From: Nematostella vectensis
Lineage: Eukaryota > Cnidaria > Anthozoa > Actiniaria > Edwardsiidae
Direction of reading: 5' to 3'
DNA: 64,000 bases
Assembly: GCF_932526225.1 (NCBI RefSeq)
Contig: NC_064042.1
Coordinates: forward strand, 17,170,751-17,234,750
A model generated the notes under the pieces. That model had not been told where the DNA came from, did no database searches, and was given only the letters and a program-made list of their open reading frames with translations. The first letter of the stretch is position 1. Each line of letters opens with the position of its first letter. A program made the position numbers and the translations under genes. Shown here piece by piece: positions 1-9,055 of the stretch.

Positions 1-246
1 TCTATGTACTCATAAAGGGCTATCTAACCCTGCAATCAGATTTCGAATCGATCAAGAATTGACAAAAGCCGCTAATTTTTTTCCCTACCTTCCGGGACAT
101 TTTGAGTAGGGCCTGGGGACTAGGAATTAAGTCCGATTGATCTCAAACTTGGTCAGCATGAAGAAAGTATCAGCACTTAGTAAAGGTTAGAAAATCAAAA
201 GCATAGTTTCAAAGTAAAGCTGTTAAAAAAGGCCGGAAAAAAGGCC
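1..246 (+). repeat. Sub-block A of the repeat unit (prototype copy)
   Basis: First segment of every S, M and L unit. It holds overlapping TTCGAA and ATCGAT palindromes near 41-53, and near its end a GGCC-GGAAAAAA-GGCC stretch whose A-run and second C vary between copies (GGCCGG in the left two thirds, GGCAGG in most right-hand units). The main diagnostic sites are CTTTTTCGC/CTTTTTCCC/TTTTTTTCCC near 85-95, GGGCCTGG/GAGTCTAGG near 119, GGAATT/GGCATT near 125, and GTAAAGG/GTTAAGG/GTTCAGG near 180. Confidence 0.9.
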
Positions 247-411
247 AAATTGCAACTTCTCCCTAGAAAATCTTTGCAAATATTGACTTTGGAGGACAAC
301 AATCTGCATAGCACCTATATGGTTTTTCAAGAGCTTTCGAATGAGCCTATGCACGTTAAGATTGGATGAGTTTGAGTTTTTCAGTGGTCAAACAAGGTCC
401 AAAATTGGTCC
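247..411 (+). repeat. Sub-block B (first copy) of a long unit
   Basis: About 165 bp running from AAATTGCAAC to the second GGTCC. The same segment occurs once in S units and twice in L units, 485 bp apart. The marker TCAGTGGTCAAAC (381-393) identifies the first copy in L and M units. The second copy, and nearly all S units, read TCAGTGTTCAAAC instead. Confidence 0.88.
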
Positions 412-731
412 TAGGTAGAATATGAGCATTTCTGAAGTTAGTCGTAGCCTGCCCAAAGTCACGGGGAAGGTCCAACTATGCTGGTAGACACTAACTAAGA
501 AAGATTCAGGACGAAGATTGAAGTTTAGACTTTTTTTTGCAAACTTCCCAAAACTTTTTCTGTGCCGACGATTTCTTTCGATTTTCAAAAAATTCCCACT
601 AGCCAGGAATGAGCAGCAGACAATACTTTGATGTATGAGGTTAGTGTCCATGCGCATCTCTATATCATAAGCGAAAAAAATCTCCAGAAACGATTTTGCA
701 TGTACGACTTTTTGGGGGTTAAATATGATAC
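412..731 (+). repeat. Sub-block I, segment specific to long units
   Basis: About 320 bp present only in L units (complete) and M units (left part only). It contains a poly-T tract (531-538), an ATGCGCAT palindrome (650-657) and, in La copies, CCTAGG at its left end. I see no terminal inverted repeats, target-site duplication or coding motif. Its flanks are B and B', so the simplest descriptions are an ancestral part lost from S units by exchange between B and B', or material gained with a duplication of B. Confidence 0.85.
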
Positions 732-895
732 AAATTGCACATTTTCCCTCAAATATCTTTGAAAATATTGATTTTGGAGGACAACAAACGGCAGAGGGCA
801 TATATGGTTTTCAAGAGCTTTCGAATGAGCCTATGCACGTTAAGATTGGAGGAGTTTGAGTTTTTCAGTGTTCAAACAAGGTCCAAAAAACGTCC
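732..895 (+). repeat. Sub-block B' (second, diverged copy of B)
   Basis: It aligns with 247-411 base for base over its length but differs at many sites. In La units it reads AACGGCAGAGGGC where B reads ATCTGCATAGCACC, has GAGGAG for GATGAG, and ends AAAAAACGTCC. In Lb units B' is much closer to the S-unit version. The B to B' spacing of 485 bp accounts for the whole L minus S length difference. Confidence 0.88.
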
Positions 896-1015
896 AAAAT
901 CCAAAAACTTCAAAAAACCAAAATTCTTAATACTTGTCCAAATGAGCCGAAAATGGTATCATTCGAACCCTGAAATTTCCCCGGCGTGTGTTGCGCTATT
1001 CGGTTTTTTCATAAG

Positions 1016-1027
1016 TGCGCATGCGCA
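1016..1027. promoter_or_regulatory. Perfect 12-bp palindrome matching NRF-1 consensus (one per unit)
   Basis: TGCGCATGCGCA is its own reverse complement and fits the known palindromic site YGCGCAYGCGCR of the NRF-1 / P3A2 / Erect wing family of animal transcription factors. It recurs in sub-block C of essentially every unit. I noticed two altered copies: TGCGCATGCACA at 1650 and TTCGCATGCGCA at 48150. With four CpG steps it would also be a methylation target. The motif match is seen; binding is inference and depends on the host having this factor family. Confidence 0.5.
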
Positions 1028-1082
1028 GAAATTATTTCCAAAAAAACTGTGTCCCGGAGGGTAGGGGACAACTTTTCGGGTC

Positions 1083-1088
1083 TATATA
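1083..1088 (+). promoter_or_regulatory. TATATA element near unit end (one per unit)
   Basis: TCTATATACTTGAGC lies about 55-60 bp right of the TGCGCATGCGCA palindrome and this arrangement is kept throughout the array. A TATA-like core next to a factor site could drive satellite transcription, but a TATATA in AT-rich DNA is weak evidence and its invariance may only reflect copy homogenisation. Confidence 0.2.
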
Positions 1089-1118
1089 CTTGAGCTAAAA
1101 TTCTCAAACTCGGTAAGA

Positions 1119-4100
1119 TCTATGTACTCATAAAGGGCTATCTAACCCTGCAATCAGATTTCGAATCGATCAAGAATTGACAAAAGCCGCTAATCTTTTT
1201 CGCTACCTTCCGGGACATTTTGAGTAGGGCCTGGGGACTAGGAATTAAGTCCGATTGATCTCAAACTTGGTCAGCATGAAGACAGTATCAGCACTTAGTA
1301 AAGGTAAGAAAATCAAAAGCATAGCTTCAAAGTAAAGCTGTTAAAAAAGGCCGGAAATAAAGGCCAAATTGCAACTTCTCCTTAGAAAATCTTTGCAAAT
1401 ATTGACTTTGGAGGACAACAAACTGCCTAGCGCCTATATGGTTTTTCAAGAGCTTTCGAATGAGCCTATGCACGTTAAGATTGGATGAGTTTGAGTTTTT
1501 CAGTGTTCAAACAAGGTCCAAAAAAGTTCCAAAATCTAAAAACTTCAAAAAACCAAAATTCTTAATACTTGTCCAAATGAGCCGAAAATGGTATCATTCG
1601 AACCCTGACATTCCCCGGCGTGTGTTGCGCTATTCGGTTTTTTCATAAGTGCGCATGCACAGACATTTTTTCCAAAAAAACTGTGTCCCGTAGGGTAGGG
1701 GACAACTTTTCGGGTCTATATACTTGAGCTAAAATTCTCAAACTCGGTAAGATCTATGTACTCATAAAGGGCTATCTAACCCTGCAATCAGATTTCGAAT
1801 CGATCAAGAATTGACAAAAGCCGCTAATCTTTTTCGCTACCTTCCGGGACATTTTGAGTAGGGCCTGGGGACTAGGAATTACGTCCGATTGATCTCAAAC
1901 TTGGTCAGCATGAAGAAAGTATCAGCACTTAGTAAAGGTAAGAAAATCAAAAGCATAGCTTCAAAGTAAAGCTGTTAAAAAAGGCCGGAAAAAAAGGCCA
2001 AATTGCAACTTCTCCTTAGAAAATCTTTGCAAATATTGACTTTGGAGGACAACAAACTGCCTAGCGCCTATATGGTTTTTCAAGAGCTTTCGAATGAGCC
2101 TATGCAAGTTAAGATTGGATGAGTTTGAGTTTTTCAGTGTTCAAACAAGGTCCAAAAAAGTTCCAAAATCTAAAAACTTCAAAAAACCAAAATTCTTAAT
2201 ACTTGTCCAAATGAGCCGAAAATGGTATCATTCGAACCCTGACATTCCCCGGCGTGTGTTGCGCTATTCGGTTTTTTCATAAGTGCGCATGCGCAGAAAT
2301 TTTTTCCCAAAAAACTGTGTTCCGTAGGGTAGGGGACAACTTTTCGGGTCTATATACTTGAGCTAAAATTCTCAAACTCGGTAAGATCTATGTACTCATA
2401 AAGGGCTATCTAACCCTGCAATCAGATTTCGAATCGATCAAGAATTGACATAAGCCGCTAATCTTTTTCGCTACCTTCCGGGACATTTTGAGTAGGGCCT
2501 GGGGACTAGGAATTAAGTCCGATTGATCTCAAACTTGGTCAGCATGAAGAAAGTATCAGCACTTAGTAAAGGTTAGAAAATCAAAAGCATAGTTTCAAAG
2601 TAAAGCTGTTAAAAAAAGCCGGGAAAAAAGGCCAAATTGCAACCTCTCCTTAGAAAATCTTTGCAAATATTGACTTTGGAGGACAACAAACTGCCTAGCG
2701 CCTATATGGTTTTTCAAGAGCTTTCGAATGAGCCTATGCACGTTAAGATTGGATGAGTTTGAGTTTTTCAGTGTTCAAACAAGGTCCAAAAAAGGTCTAA
2801 AATCTAAAAACTTCAAAAAACCAAAATTCTTAATACTTGTCCAAATGAGCCGCAAATGGTATCATTTGAACCCTGACATTCCCCGGCGTGTGTTGCGCTA
2901 TTCGGTTTTTTCATAAGTGCGCATGCGCAGAAATTATTTTCAAAAAAACTGTGTCCAGGAGGGTAGGGGACAACTTTTCGGGTCCATATACTTGAGCTAA
3001 AATTCTCAAACTCGGTAAGATCTATGTACTCATAAAGGGCTATCTAACCCTGCAATCAGATTTCGAATCGATCAAGAATTGACAAAAGCCGCTAATCTTT
3101 TTCCCTACCTTTCGGGACATTTTGAGTAGAGCCTGGGGACTAGGAATTGAGTCCGATTGATCTCAAACTTGGTCAGCATGAAGAAACTATAAGCACTTAG
3201 TAAAGGTTAGAAAATCAAAAGCATAGCTTCAAAGTAAAGCTGTTAAAAAAGGCAGGAAAAAAGGCCAAATTGCACCTTCTCCCTAGAAAAACTTTGCAAA
3301 TATTGACTTTGGAGGACAACAAACTGCCTAGCGCCTATATGGTTTTTCAATAACTTTCGAATGAGCCTATGCACGTTAAGATTGGATGAGTTTCAGTTTT
3401 TCAGTGTTCAAACAAGGTCCAAAAAAGGTCCAAAATCTAAAAACTTCAAAAAACCAAAATTCTTAATACTTGTCCAAATGAGCCGAAAATGGTATCATTC
3501 GAACCCTGACATTCCCCTTCGTGTGTTGCGTTAATCGTTTTTTTCATAAGTGCGCATGCGCAGAAATTATTTTCAAAAAAACTGTGTCCCGGAAGGTAGG
3601 GGACAACTTTTCGGGTCTATATACTTGAGCTAAAATTCTCAAACTCGGTAAGATCTATGTACTCATAAAGGGCTATCTAACCCTGCAATCAGATTTCGAA
3701 TCGATCAAGAATTGACAAAAGCCGCTAATCTTTTTCCCTACCTTCCGGGACATTTTGAGTAGGGCCTGGGGACTAGGAATTAAGTCCGATTGATCTCAAA
3801 CTTGGTCAGCATGAAGAAAGTATCAGCACTTAGTAAAGGTTAGAAAATCAAAAGCATAACTTCAAAGTAAAGCTGTTAAAAAAGGCCGGAAAAAAGGCCA
3901 AATTGCACCTTCTCCCTAGAAAAACTTTGCAAATATTGACTTTGGAGGACAACAAACTGCCTAGCGCCTATATGGTTTTTCAAGAGCTTTCGAATGAGCC
4001 TATGCACGTTAAGATTTGATGAGTTTGAGTTTTTCAGTGTTCAAACAAGGTCCAAAAAAGGTCCAAAATCTAAAAACTTCAAAAAACCAAAATTCTTAAT

Positions 4101-4286
4101 ACTTGTCCAAATGAGCCGCAAATGGTATCATTCGAACCCTGACATTCCCCGGCGTGTGTTGCGCTATTCGGTTTTTTCATAAGTGCGCATGCGCAGAAAT
4201 TTTTTCCCAAAAAACTGTGTCCCGTAGGGTAGGGGACAACTTTTCGGGTCTATATACTTGAGCTAAAATTCTCAAACTCGGTAAGA
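1119..4286 (+). repeat. Five short units of block A (units 2-6)
   Basis: Unit starts: 1119, 1753, 2387, 3021, 3654. The first three are 634 bp and share CTCCTTAGAAAATC, where the rest of the array has CTCCCTAG, so they form a local family. Units 5 and 6 are an X-Y dimer: X has GAGTTTCAG and GCGTTAATCG, Y has AGATTTGATG and GCCGCAAATGG. The palindrome in unit 2 is broken at 1650-1661. Confidence 0.92.
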
Positions 4287-5404
4287 TCTATGTACTCATA
4301 AAGGGCTATCTAACCCTGCAATCAGATTTCGAATCGATCAAGAATTGACAAAAGCCGCTAATTTTTTTCCCTACCTTCCGGGACATTTTGAGTAGGGCCT
4401 GGGGACTAGGAATTAAGTCCGATTGATCTCAAACTTGGTCAGCATGAAGAAAGTATCAGCACTTAGTAAAGGTTAGAAAATCAAAAGCATAGTTTCAAAG
4501 TAAAGCTGTTAAAAAAGGCCGGAAAAAAGGCCAAATTGCAACTTCTCCCTAGAAAATCTTTGCAAATATTGACTTTGGAGGACAACAATCTGCATAGCAC
4601 CTATATGGTTTTTCAAGAGCTTTCGAATGAGCCTATGCACGTTAAGATTGGATGAGTTTGAGTTTTTCAGTGGTCAAACAAGGTCCAAAATTGGTCCTAG
4701 GTAGAATATGAGCATTTCTGAAGTTAGTCGTAGCCTGCCCAAAGTCACGGGGAAGGTCCAACTATGCTGGTAGACACTAACTAAGAAAGATTCAGGACGA
4801 AGATTGAAGTTTAGACTTTTTTTTGCAAACTTCCCAAAACTTTTTCTGTGCCGACGATTTCTTTCGATTTTCAAAAAATTCCCACTAGCCAGGAATGAGC
4901 AGCAGACAATACTTTGATGTATGAGGTTAGTGTCCATGCGCATCTCTATATCATAAGCGAAAACAATCTCCAGAAACGATTTTGCATGTACGACTTTTTG
5001 GGGGTTAAATATGATACAAATTGCACATTTTCCCTCAAATATCTTTGAAAATATTGATTTTGGAGGACAACAAACGGCAGAGGGCATATATGGTTTTCAA
5101 GAGCTTTCGAATGAGCCTATGCACGTTAAGATTGGAGGAGTTTGAGTTTTTCAGTGTTCAAACAAGGTCCAAAAAACGTCCAAAATCCAAAAACTTCAAA
5201 AAACCAAAATTCTTAATACTTGTCCAAATGAGCCGAAAATGGTATCATTCGAACCCTGAAATTTCCCCGGCGTGTGTTGCGCTATTCGGTTTTTTCATAA
5301 GTGCGCATGCGCAGAAATTATTTCCAAAAAAACTGTGTCCCGGAGGGTAGGGGACAACTTTTCGGGTCTATATACTTGAGCTAAAATTCTCAAACTCGGT
5401 AAGA
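4287..5404 (+). repeat. Long unit La-2 (unit 7)
   Basis: 1118 bp, leads block B. Nearly identical to La-1; I reads GCGAAAACAATCTCC, shared with La-3. Confidence 0.93.
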
Positions 5405-7936
5405 TCTATGTACTCATAAAGGGCTATCTAACCCTGCAATCAGATTTCGAATCGATCAAGAATTGACAAAAGCCGCTAATCTTTTTCGCTACCTTCCGGG
5501 ACATTTTGAGTAGGGCCTGGGGACTAGGAATTAAGTCCGATTGATCTCAAACTTGGTCAGCATGAAGAAATTATCAGCACTTAGTAAAGGTTAGAAAATC
5601 AAAAGCATAGCTTCAAAGTAAAGCTGTTAAAAAAGGCCGGAAAAAAGGCCAAATTGCACCTTCTCCCTAGAAAAACTTTGCAAATATTGACTTTGGAGGA
5701 CAACAAACTGCCTAGCGCCTATATGGTTTTTCAAGAGCTTTCGAATGAGCCTATGCACGTTAAGATTGGATGAGTTTCAGTTTTTCAGTGTTCAAACAAG
5801 GTCCAAAAAAGGTCCAAAATCTAAAAACTTCAAAAAACCAAAATTCTTAATGCTTGTCCAAATGAGCCGAAAATGGTATCATTCGAACCCTGACATTCCC
5901 CTTCGTGTGTTGCGTTAATCGTTTTTTTCATAAGTGCGCATGCGCAGAAATTATTTTCAAAAAAACTGTGTCCCGGAAGGTAGGGGACAACTTTTCGGGT
6001 CTATATACTTGAGCTAAAATTCTCAAACTCGGTAAGATCTATGTACTCATAAAAGGCTATCTAACCCTGCAATCAGATTTCGAATCGATCAAGAATTGAC
6101 AAAAGCCGCTAATCTTTTTCCCTACCTTCCGGGACATTTTGAGTAGGGCCTGGGGACTAGGAATTAAGTCCGATTGATCTCAAACTTGGTCAGCATGAAG
6201 AAAGAATCAGCACTTAGTAAAGGTTAGAAAATCAAAAGCATAACTTCAAAGTAAAGCTGTTAAAAAAGGCCGGAAAAAAGGCCAAATTGCACCTTCTCCC
6301 TAGAAAAACTTTGCAAATATTGACTTTGGAGGACAACAAACTGCCTAGCGCCTATATGGTTTTTCAAGAGCTTTCGAATGAGCCTATGTACGTTAAGATT
6401 TGATGAGTTTGAGTTTTTCAGTGTTCAAACAAGGTCCAAAAAAGGTCCAAAATCTAAAAACTTCAAAAAACCAAAATTTTTAATACTTGTCCAAATGAGC
6501 CGCAAATGGTATCATTCGAACCCTGACATTCCCCGGCGTGTGTTGCGCTATTCGGTTTTTTCATAAGTGCGCATGCGCAGAAATTTTTTCCAAAAAAACT
6601 GTGTCCCGGAGGGTAGGGGACAACTTTTCGGGTCTATATACTTGAGCTAAAATTCTCAAACTCGGCAATATCTATGTACTCATGAAGGGCTATCTAACCC
6701 TGCAATCAGATTTCGAATCGATCAAGAATTGACAAAAGCCGCTAATTTTTTTCCCTACCTTCCGGGACATTTTGAGTAGGGCCTGGGGACTAGGAATTGA
6801 GTCCGATTGATCTCAAACTTGGTCAGCATGAAGAAAGTATCAGCACTTAGTAAAGGTTAGAAAATCAAAAGCATAGTTTCAAAGTAAAGCTGTTAAAAAA
6901 GGCCGGAAAAAAGGCCAAATTGCAACTTCTCCCTAGAAAATCTTTGCAAATATTGACTTTGGAGGACAACAAACTGCCTAGCGCCTATATGGTTTTTCAA
7001 GAGCTTTCGAATGAGCCTATGCACGTTAAGATTGGATGAGTTTCAGTTTTTCAGTGTTCAAACAAGGTCCAAAAAAGGTCCAAAATCTAAAAACTTCAAA
7101 AAACCAAAATTCTTAATACTTGTCCAAATGAGCCGAAAATGGTATCATTCGAACCCTGACATTCCCCTTCGTGTGTTGCGTTAATCGTTTTTTTTATAAG
7201 TGCGCATGCGCAGAAATTATTTTCAAAAAAACTGTGTCCCGGAAGGTAGGGGACAACTTTTCGGGTCTATATACTTGAGCTAAAATTCTCAAACTCGGTA
7301 AGATCTATGTACTCATAAAGGGCTATCTAACCCTGCAATCAGATTTCGAATCGATCAAGAATTGACAAAAGCCGCTAATCTTTTTCCCTACCTTCCGGGA
7401 CATTTTGAGTAGGGCCTGGGGACTAGGAATTAAGTCCGATTGATCTCAAACTTGGTCAGCATGAAGAAATTATCAGCACTTAGTAAAGGTTAGAAAATCA
7501 AAAGCATAACTTCAAAGTAAAGCTGTTAAAAAAGGCCGGAAAAAAGGCCAAATTGCACCTTCTCCCTAGAAAAACTTTGCAAATATTGACTTTGGAGGAC
7601 AACAAACTGCCTAGCGCCTATATGGTTTTTCAAGAGCTTTCGAATGAGCCTATGCACGTTAAGATTTGATGAGTTTGAGTTTTTCAGTGTTCAAACAAGG
7701 TCCAAAAAAGTTCCAAAATCTAAAAACTTCAAAAAACCAAAATTCTTAATACTTGTCCAAATGAGCCGCAAATGGTATCATTCGAACCCTGACATTCCCC
7801 GGCGTGTGTTGCGCTATTCGGTTTTTTCATAAGTGCGCATGCGCAGAAATTTTTTCCCAAAAAACTGTGTCCCGTAGGGTAGGGGACAACTTTTCGGGTC
7901 TATATACTTGAGCTAAAATTCTCAAACTCGGTAAGA
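5405..7936 (+). repeat. Four short units of block B, two X-Y dimers (units 8-11)
   Basis: Unit starts: 5405, 6038, 6671, 7304, each 633 bp. X (GTTTCAG, TTAATCG) and Y (ATTTGATG, CGCAAATGG) alternate, giving an exact 1266-bp period. The Y unit at 6038 ends GGCAATATC and the next unit has ACTCATGAAGGG, a linked pair that recurs elsewhere. Confidence 0.92.
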
Positions 7937-9055
7937 TCTATGTACTCATAAAGGGCTATCTAACCCTGCAATCAGATTTCGAATCGATCAAGAATTGACA
8001 AAAGCCGCTAATTTTTTTCCCTACCTTCCGGGACATTTTGAGTAGGGCCTGGGGACTAGGAATTAAGTCCGATTGATCTCAAACTTGGTCAGCATGAAGA
8101 AAGTATCAGCACTTAGTAAAGGTTAGAAAATCAAAAGCATAGTTTCAAAGTAAAGCTGTTAAAAAAGGCCGGAAAAAAGGCCAAATTGCAACTTCTCCCT
8201 AGAAAATCTTTGCAAATATTGACTTTGGAGGACAACAATCTGCATAGCACCTATATGGTTTTTCAAGAGCTTTCGAATGAGCCTATGCACGTTAAGATTG
8301 GATGAGTTTGAGTTTTTCAGTGGTCAAACAAGGTCCAAAATTGGTCCTAGGTAGAATATGAGCATTTCTGAAGTTAGTCGTAGCCTGCCCAAAGTCACGG
8401 GGAAGGTCCAACTATGCTGGTAGACACTAACTAAGAAAGATTCAGGACGAAGATTGAAGTTTAGACTTTTTTTTGCAAACTTCCCAAAACTTTTTCTGTG
8501 CCGACTATTTCTTTCGATTTTCAAAAAATTCCCACTAGCCAGGAATGAGCAGCAGACAATACTTTGATGTATGAGGTTAGTGTCCATGCGCATCTCTATA
8601 TCATAAGCGAAAACAATCTCCAGAAACGATTTTGCATGTACGACTTTTTGGGGGTTAAATATGATACAAATTGCACATTTTCCCTCAAATATCTTTGAAA
8701 ATATTGATTTTGGAGGACAACAAACGGCAGAGGGCATATATGGTTTTCAAGAGCTTTCGAATGAGCCTATGCACGTTAAGATTGGAGGAGTTTGAGTTTT
8801 TCAGTGTTCAAACAAGGTCCAAAAAACGTCCAAAATCCAAAAACTTCAAAAAAACCAAAATTCTTAATACTTGTCCAAATGAGCCGAAAATGGTATCATT
8901 CGAACCCTGAAATTTCCCCGGCGTGTGTTGCGCTATTCGGTTTTTTCATAAGTGCGCATGCGCAGAAATTATTTCCAAAAAAACTGTGTCCCGGAGGGTA
9001 GGGGACAACTTTTCGGGTCTATATACTTGAGCTAAAATTCTCAAACTCGGTAAGA
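7937..9055 (+). repeat. Long unit La-3 (unit 12)
   Basis: 1119 bp, leads block C. The extra base is one A in the run before CCAAAATTC near 8855, kept in all later La copies. A private GCCGACTATTTC replaces GCCGACGATTTC near 8503. Confidence 0.93.

Larger units (their letters stand above)
1..1118 (+). repeat. Long unit La-1 (unit 1)
   Basis: 1118 bp, leads block A. La hallmarks: GCTGGTAGACACTAAC and GGTCCTAGG in I, AATCTGCATAGCACC in B, ACGGCAGAGGGC in B'. I reads GCGAAAAAAATCTCC, a variant that differs from the next two La copies. Confidence 0.93.
896..1118 (+). repeat. Sub-block C of the repeat unit (prototype copy)
   Basis: Last segment of every unit. It carries A-rich runs, a TTCGAA core within ATTCGAACCC, the perfect palindrome TGCGCATGCGCA, a CCCGGAGGG or CCCGTAGGG motif, and TATATA shortly before the unit end. 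Diagnostic sites are CGCTATTCGG versus CGTTAATCG, GCCGAAAATGG versus GCCGCAAATGG, and the last bases GGTAAGATC versus GGCAATATC. Confidence 0.88.

Noticed and set aside
412-731. Segment I as a MITE or other transposon insertion
   Set aside because: No terminal inverted repeats or target-site duplication visible; its edges coincide with the B/B' direct repeat instead.
388-801. 137-codon open frame on the minus strand in each La unit (also at 4674, 8324, 13243, 18796, 27366, 34669)
   Set aside because: It spans the B-I-B' junctions, has no recognisable domain, and overlaps open frames on the other strand. It is truncated or absent in Lb, Lc and M units. Its persistence in La is explained by the near identity of La copies.
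938-999. Pol III-like boxes on the minus strand: GGTTCGAAT (partial B box) with TAGCGCAAC (partial A box) to its right
   Set aside because: Two mismatches in each box, start-to-start spacing of about 28 nt is too short, and the flanks cannot form a T-arm stem. Not a tRNA and only a doubtful SINE relic.
735-1064. 109-codon open frame on the plus strand in La-1 and La-2 (735-1064, 5021-5350)
   Set aside because: A single extra A in the run before CCAAAATTC splits it in La-3 to La-7, as expected of non-coding homopolymer drift. The protein is low-complexity, rich in K, F and S, and matches nothing I recognise.
1-1118. CENP-B box
   Set aside because: I looked for the TTCGnnnnAnnCGGG pattern on both strands around each TTCG and CCCG of the unit; none fits. 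This does not exclude a centromeric role.
1460-1648. 62-codon plus-strand frame repeated in many units, starting at the ATG in GAATGAGCCTATG
   Set aside because: It lies over B-C, is shortened in X units by TTAATC, and varies at non-synonymous sites as freely as elsewhere. Copy homogenisation suffices to explain its recurrence. Ribosome profiling would be needed to revive it.
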